Source: Mesorhizobium sp. C432A
GTDB taxonomy: Bacteria > Pseudomonadota > Alphaproteobacteria > Rhizobiales > Rhizobiaceae
DNA: 64,000 nt
NCBI RefSeq assembly: GCF_030323145.1
Contig: NZ_CP100470.1
Span: 2,149,001-2,213,000 of the forward strand
Direction: 5' to 3'
Position 1 is the first letter of the stretch. Each line of letters begins with the position of its first letter. Positions 60,374-64,000 of the stretch are shown here, one piece after another. Under the pieces are notes generated by a model. It worked only from the letters and a program-made list of their open reading frames with translations. It did not search any database and was not told where the DNA came from. The position numbers and the translations under genes were made by a program.

Positions 60374-61597
60374 TCCACGCCCGAAATGCCGTGCCGCGAC
60401 CTCGACATGCGTATGTGCCGCATGCGGCGCGAAGCGCTCGGTCTCGTTGTGGTCGGGCGCTTCGTTCGGCCACCAGACACCGCCGATAACAATGCCTTCT
60501 GAGACCAGCCGCTGATCCGCGATCAGCGCCGCACCGACCGCATCGACGAAGGTAAAGCGCCCGGGGCGCAGTCTCAGCACCGCGACATCGCCGACACCGC
60601 CAACTTTCAACGTCCCAAGCTCCGGCCTGGCGATCGCCTCGGCTGGCCTTTGCGTGGCGGCGCGCAGCACCTCGACCAGCGGCATGCCCAGCGCCATTAG
60701 CTTCGACATGCAGACCAGTATGTCGAAGGCCGGACCGTCGACGCAATAGAGATGCACGTCGCTGGAGATGACGTCGGGCGCGAGGCCCTCGGCCAGCATC
60801 GCTTTCGCCACGGCGAAGTCGAACGATCCCATGCCGTGGCCGATGTCGAAGATGACGCCGCGTTCGCGGGCCAGCCGCATGTCCGGCCGCACCGCGCCGG
60901 AGGCGAAGACCGGCGCGTTGGGGAACGGGCGAAAACAGTGCGTGAGGATGTCACCCTTGCGCAGCCGCGGCAGCACTTCGGAGCGGCCGGGCGGCGGCTC
61001 GTCTATATGCGCCATCAGCGGCAGGCCGGCCTGGTCGGCGGCTTCCAGCGCGAGATCGACCGGCGCGATGCCGCTGGCGCCGCCGGCATGCTTGCCGGAG
61101 CGCACTTTTACGCCGACGACGACATCGGCGTGCTCGCGCACCGCAGCCACCGTCTCGCGTGGCTCGCAGAGCCTGAGATCGCTGCATTCGCCGACAGAGA
61201 CGCTTTGCGAGAAGCCGAATATGCCGGCAAAGGAGATGTTGACATAGGCCAGGATGCGCACCTTCGAGCGCTCGATGACATGGCGGCGAAAGCCCAGAAA
61301 ATTGCCGGCGCCGGCGCTGCCGGCATCGATGAAGGTGGTGGTGCCGCTCTTGGCCGCCAGCCGGTCGGCGTCGACGCCAAGCGAGGTGCCGCCCCAGTAG
61401 ACATGGCTGTGCAGGTCGATGAGGCCGGGTGTGACGATGCAATCACGAGCATCGACTATCTTGGTGGCGTGCTCGGCATCGATCGCCGCCTCGATGGCCA
61501 CGATGCGTCCGCCCGCAACGGCGACATCGCGCGGCGCGTCCAGGCCCGAGGCCGGATCGATCAGGCGGCCGCCCTTGATCAGGAGATCGAACTGCAT
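60371..61597 (-). CDS. Amidohydrolase/deacetylase-family metallohydrolase, 408 aa
   Basis: TIM-barrel metal-dependent hydrolase: N-terminal FDLLIKGGRLIDPASGLDAPRDVAVAGGRIVAIE, metal-binding VTPGLIDLHSHVYWGG (HxH, about residues 62-76), lysine/histidine region VVVGVKVRSGKHAGG, MAHIDEPP, DILTHCF and DIGHGMGSFDF. Matches the 'amidohydrolase/deacetylase family' (EF_0837/AHA_3915-like), mostly of unknown substrate; dihydroorotase-like and N-acyl amino-acid deacetylation are alternatives. ATG at 61597 follows GAGGCAGG. A RidA gene lies 103 bp upstream, same strand, with a family C repeat between. Confidence 0.83.
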   Translation of the reverse strand: MQFDLLIKGGRLIDPASGLDAPRDVAVAGGRIVAIEAAIDAEHATKIVDARDCIVTPGLIDLHSHVYWGGTSLGVDADRLAAKSGTTTFIDAGSAGAGNFLGFRRHVIERSKVRILAYVNISFAGIFGFSQSVSVGECSDLRLCEPRETVAAVREHADVVVGVKVRSGKHAGGASGIAPVDLALEAADQAGLPLMAHIDEPPPGRSEVLPRLRKGDILTHCFRPFPNAPVFASGAVRPDMRLARERGVIFDIGHGMGSFDFAVAKAMLAEGLAPDVISSDVHLYCVDGPAFDILVCMSKLMALGMPLVEVLRAATQRPAEAIARPELGTLKVGGVGDVAVLRLRPGRFTFVDAVGAALIADQRLVSEGIVIGGVWWPNEAPDHNETERFAPHAAHTHVEVAARHFGRG

Positions 61598-61624
61598 CGG
61601 CGCCTGCCTCTCTTCGTTTTGGGG

Positions 61625-61690
61625 CATGATCTCTGGACAAAACGGTTTCCGTTTGTCCGAGAAAACCGGTTTCCACTTTTCGAGATCATG
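61625..61690. repeat. Palindromic intergenic repeat, family C, full copy
   Basis: CATGATCTC ... GAGATCATG arms enclosing GGACAAAACGGTTTCCG, GTTTGTCC and AAACCGGTTTCCACTTTTCG. Fills the gap between the amidohydrolase and RidA genes. A shortened relative is at 13153-13197. Confidence 0.75.
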
Positions 61691-61700
61691 CCCCGACTGG

Positions 61701-62066
61701 TCAAACCGGCCGGTAGGCGACGGCTTCGACCTCGATTTTGATATCGATCATCAGCCGCGATTCGACCGTGGTGCGGGCCGGCGGATTCTTCGGGAAGTGC
61801 TTGGCGTAGACGGCATTGAAGGCGCCGAAGTCGCGCGCGTCCTCGAGCCAGACCGTGGTCTTGACGACATCGTCCATGGTGCAACCGGCCAGCGCGAGTG
61901 CCGCCTTCACATTCTGCAGCACCTGCTCGGTCTGCTCGGTGATGCCGCCCTTGACCACGATGCGGTCGCTGTCGACCGGCACCTGGCCTGAGATGTAGAC
62001 GAAATCCCCGGCGCGCACGGCCGGCGACAGCGGCACGTGGGATGTTCCAAAACACTCTTTAGGCAA
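61701..62066 (-). CDS. RidA-family (YjgF/UK114) protein, 121 aa
   Basis: Small trimeric protein of the Rid family. Reactive enamine/imine deaminases of this group carry an arginine near residue 105, seen here in the PARTTVESRLMIDIKIEVEAVAY segment. N-terminal HVPLSPAVRAGDFVYISGQVPVD and TEQVLQNVKAALALAGCTMDDVVKTTVWL are further marks. It may remove reactive intermediates or be a catabolic subgroup member paired with the amidohydrolase next to it. The start ATG at 62066 is supported by AGGAG upstream. Confidence 0.9.
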   Translation of the reverse strand: MPKECFGTSHVPLSPAVRAGDFVYISGQVPVDSDRIVVKGGITEQTEQVLQNVKAALALAGCTMDDVVKTTVWLEDARDFGAFNAVYAKHFPKNPPARTTVESRLMIDIKIEVEAVAYRPV

Positions 62067-62241
62067 AGGAAACTCCTGTTCAGAATGGCGGGCCGCGCCC
62101 CGTTTTCGACGACCGCTCTACGCCTGTCCCGGTGATCCTCATAGGGGGCTTTTTGGAAAGCAGCATTTTTCCAAACGCGTGTTGCTTTATCGCAGGCTCG
62201 CCAGCATCTTGCGCGTCGCATTTTCCCGACAGGAGATTTCA

Positions 62242-62727
62242 ATGACCTTCGACAAGAACCCGTTTCCAGAGGGCGATGCCGATCGCCACGCGCTCTGGGA
62301 AATGTTGGTGCGGCGCGACATCGACGCCTTTATCGGTCAGGACTGGTCGATGGTCGAGGATGATTTCCTCGCCGACAGCTTCTTCGGCATGCATGCGCAT
62401 TTCCTCAGCGATGCCGACGCCTGGCGTCTGCAATTCCCGAGCCTTGCCGTCTATCGCGACGAATGGCTGCGCCAGGCCAAGGAGACGGCGGCGGCCAGAT
62501 TCGCCGAGCCGCTGCGCGAGGCGCTGTTTCGCGTCACCAACATGCGCGACATCGATGTCGATGGCGACCGCGCCGTGCTGCACAAGAAGTTCAACGGCTC
62601 GGTGGCCAAGGCCGATGGCAGCGTCGACAAGCTGAAATGGCAGACGCTGTATTTTTGCAGGAAGGTGGCGGGCCACTGGAAGATCGGCGGCTTCGTCGGC
62701 TACATGCCACATCCCTTGGGGATCTGA
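62242..62727 (+). CDS. Conserved hypothetical, possibly NTF2-like, 161 aa
   Basis: Soluble protein, 161 aa. The pattern DRHALWEMLVRRDIDAFIGQDWSMVEDDFLADSFFGMHAHFLSDADAWRL, then two-strand C-terminal VDGDRAVLHKKFNG and LYFCRKVAGHWKIGGFVGYMPHP, resembles SnoaL/NTF2-like domains. I do not recognise a specific family. ATG at 62242 follows ACAGGAG. Neighbours give no firm hint; it is divergent from ridA. Confidence 0.65.
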   Translation: MTFDKNPFPEGDADRHALWEMLVRRDIDAFIGQDWSMVEDDFLADSFFGMHAHFLSDADAWRLQFPSLAVYRDEWLRQAKETAAARFAEPLREALFRVTNMRDIDVDGDRAVLHKKFNGSVAKADGSVDKLKWQTLYFCRKVAGHWKIGGFVGYMPHPLGI

Positions 62728-62858
62728 GGTTTACCCGCTTATGCTATTGCCGGCTTCGCGCACGAAGACGTCCGCTTCCGGGCTGCAGCTGTAAAAGCTC
62801 GCCAACCGAACCCACTCGAGCTCAAGCGAGTTGAACGGGACAGGTTCGTCCCACAGGG

Positions 62859-63089
62859 CTAGCGGGAGCGGTGGTCGAACACGACCGCCATGGTCTTACC
62901 AATTGCCGCCATGACGACGAGTTCGACGAGATCGTCGTCGCTGTCGACACAGGTTGGATCCATGCGGCGGATGGCGTCGAGCGCCGCTCTAGTCGAGACG
63001 GTATCGCCGGCGCGGAATCTGGAAAGCGCAGAGGAAACAAGGTTCTGGGTTGTCACGTCGATGACAGGTACGCTCGGCACTACGTTCAT
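62859..63089 (-). CDS. Small hypothetical protein, 76 aa
   Basis: Not recognised. The ATG at 63089 has a very strong AGGAGGAAG ribosome site. The product has a segment PVIDVTTQNLVSSALSRFRAG and acidic DPTCVDSDDDLVELVVMAAIGKTMAV, looks helical and soluble with no signal. The good ribosome site and clean reading make it likely real despite its small size. Confidence 0.55.
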   Translation of the reverse strand: MNVVPSVPVIDVTTQNLVSSALSRFRAGDTVSTRAALDAIRRMDPTCVDSDDDLVELVVMAAIGKTMAVVFDHRSR

Positions 63090-63235
63090 GGCTTCCTCCT
63101 GCCAAGAACCCTCTCCCGAAGGAAATAATACGCCGAACGACGGCGTGTGCCAGCGGAATCGTGGTCCGACCAGATTGCCGGGAGGGCACGTTTGCGTGTT
63201 TGATAGGGTCGAGCCCACAGCGTCCAGGACCGGAT

Positions 63236-63877
63236 ATGAAACTGTACTTCAGCCGCAATCCCAATCCGCGCCTTGCGGTAGCAACGGCACGTCATCTGCA
63301 GGCCAAGGTCGAGTGTGAGTTCGCGGCACCCATGGCGCCCCGGCAGGCTGAGCGGTTTCGTCAGCTCAATCCCAATCTTACCCTGCCGATATTGGCATGG
63401 ACGGGCGGCAGCCTGTGGGAAGCCGACGCCATAGCCTGCCTTCTGTCGCGCGAAGCGGGTTCGGATTTCTGGCGCGGCGGCGGCGACCAACCCGACATGA
63501 TCCGCTGGCTGAGCTGGGGCAAGGAAAATTTCGTGCGGGCCTGCGACACCGTGCATTTCGAGCGCGGAACCAAGCAGCGCTACGGGATTGGGCCCGTCGA
63601 CCAGACCAAGGTCGAGGAGGGGCTGGCGGAGTTCCGCATCGCGGCAGCGATTCTCGAGGCGGAGCTCGCCAAGCGGCCATGGCTTGTGGGCAAGTCGCTC
63701 TCCTATGCCGATTTCCGCATGGCGACGTTTTTGCCGTTCAACGATCCAGCCGGCCTGCCGCTGGCGGACTATCCCTCTGTTCTGGGTTGGTATCGCCGGC
63801 TCGAAGCCATCGATGCCTGGCGCGATCCCTTCGACGGGCTGGACGCGCCGCTTCTGCCGCCGGTCAACTCCGCTTGA
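63236..63877 (+). CDS. Glutathione S-transferase family protein, 213 aa
   Basis: N-terminal thioredoxin-like domain (MKLYFSRNPNPRLAVATARHL, with RQLNPNLTLPIL, and the glutathione-binding ESD-like motif replaced by LWEADAIACLL) and a helical C-terminal domain (about 85-200) with LVGKSLSYADFRMATFLPF, the conserved N-capping Asp. Probable catalytic residue is the N-terminal serine/arginine region; exact class not clear. Soluble. Last gene fully in the window. 63878-64000 holds no gene that I can support. Confidence 0.85.
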   Translation: MKLYFSRNPNPRLAVATARHLQAKVECEFAAPMAPRQAERFRQLNPNLTLPILAWTGGSLWEADAIACLLSREAGSDFWRGGGDQPDMIRWLSWGKENFVRACDTVHFERGTKQRYGIGPVDQTKVEEGLAEFRIAAAILEAELAKRPWLVGKSLSYADFRMATFLPFNDPAGLPLADYPSVLGWYRRLEAIDAWRDPFDGLDAPLLPPVNSA

Positions 63878-64000
63878 TGTGCTTCCCTTTGGGCAGATGG
63901 GCTGATGTGTGGCGCTTTGGCAGCATAGGTGTGGAACAGCGGGCGAGTTGCCATGGCGCGCTCGACGGCTCGCGGCCGGGTTGATAAGCCCTGTCCGCAA

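Overview
The window is high-GC, densely packed alphaproteobacterial chromosome and most resembles a member of the Rhizobiales close to Mesorhizobium. The main reasons are the lptC-lptA-lptB-rpoN-hpf-ptsN gene order, a rhizobial type sulfite-reduction operon (cysG, DUF2849, cysI, APS-type cysH, DUF934), an OlsB ornithine-lipid acyltransferase behind a Pho box, an IalB-family protein, two tripartite tricarboxylate transporter (TTT) cassettes, and several families of short palindromic intergenic repeats of the kind common in rhizobia. I see no rRNA, tRNA, CRISPR array, prophage or insertion sequence; this is core and niche-adaptation chromosome rather than an island. The genus is my inference from gene content, not a database result.

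Layout. 0-6.5 kb: end of a Kef-type antiporter, a host-attachment-like protein, then the sulfite-reduction operon closed by a strong terminator. 6.5-13.1 kb: fatty acid desaturase, grpE, a TRIC-type channel gene boxed in by heptamer tandem arrays, olsB, and a large hybrid histidine kinase. 13.2-20 kb: housekeeping genes on the minus strand (acuI, lspA, two RNA methyltransferases), a divergent YafY regulator/VOC/EVE group, and an ornithine-cyclodeaminase homologue. 20-27.5 kb: lapA, ihfB, sppA, then the LPS-export/sigma-54/PTS-Ntr block. 27.5-35.9 kb: a small heat-shock operon with an RpoH-like promoter, nucleoside hydrolase, LysE exporter, ribokinase-amidase pair, an Ada protein lacking its N-terminal zinc domain, a methyltransferase and nth. 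35.9-48.1 kb: a first TTT cassette (minus strand), small genes, an OmpA protein, then an IclR regulator divergent from a second TTT cassette that continues into a CaiB/BaiF CoA-transferase and a citryl-CoA-lyase-like protein. 48.1-58.1 kb: a NUDIX gene, two secreted proteins, and a complete kdp high-affinity potassium system with extra micro-ORFs. 58.4-64 kb: a two-domain flavin monooxygenase, an amidohydrolase-RidA pair, small hypotheticals and a glutathione S-transferase.

The most interesting unit is the IclR-tctC-tctB-tctA-CoA-transferase-lyase cluster (41.9-48.1 kb). It reads as a self-contained pathway: capture and import of a tri/dicarboxylate, activation as a CoA thioester by CoA transfer, then carbon-carbon cleavage by a citrate-synthase-fold enzyme that keeps the His/His/Asp triad. 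The substrate is unknown. The divergent promoter carries two 17-bp palindromes exactly 20 bp apart. The CoA-transferase gene has a one-base deletion near its 3' end, so in this sequence the pathway may be broken unless it is a sequencing error. Other points of note are a KdpE-like direct repeat and two unannotated micro-proteins in the kdp locus, the Pho box before olsB, and the RpoH-like promoter before the hsp20-DUF1150 pair.
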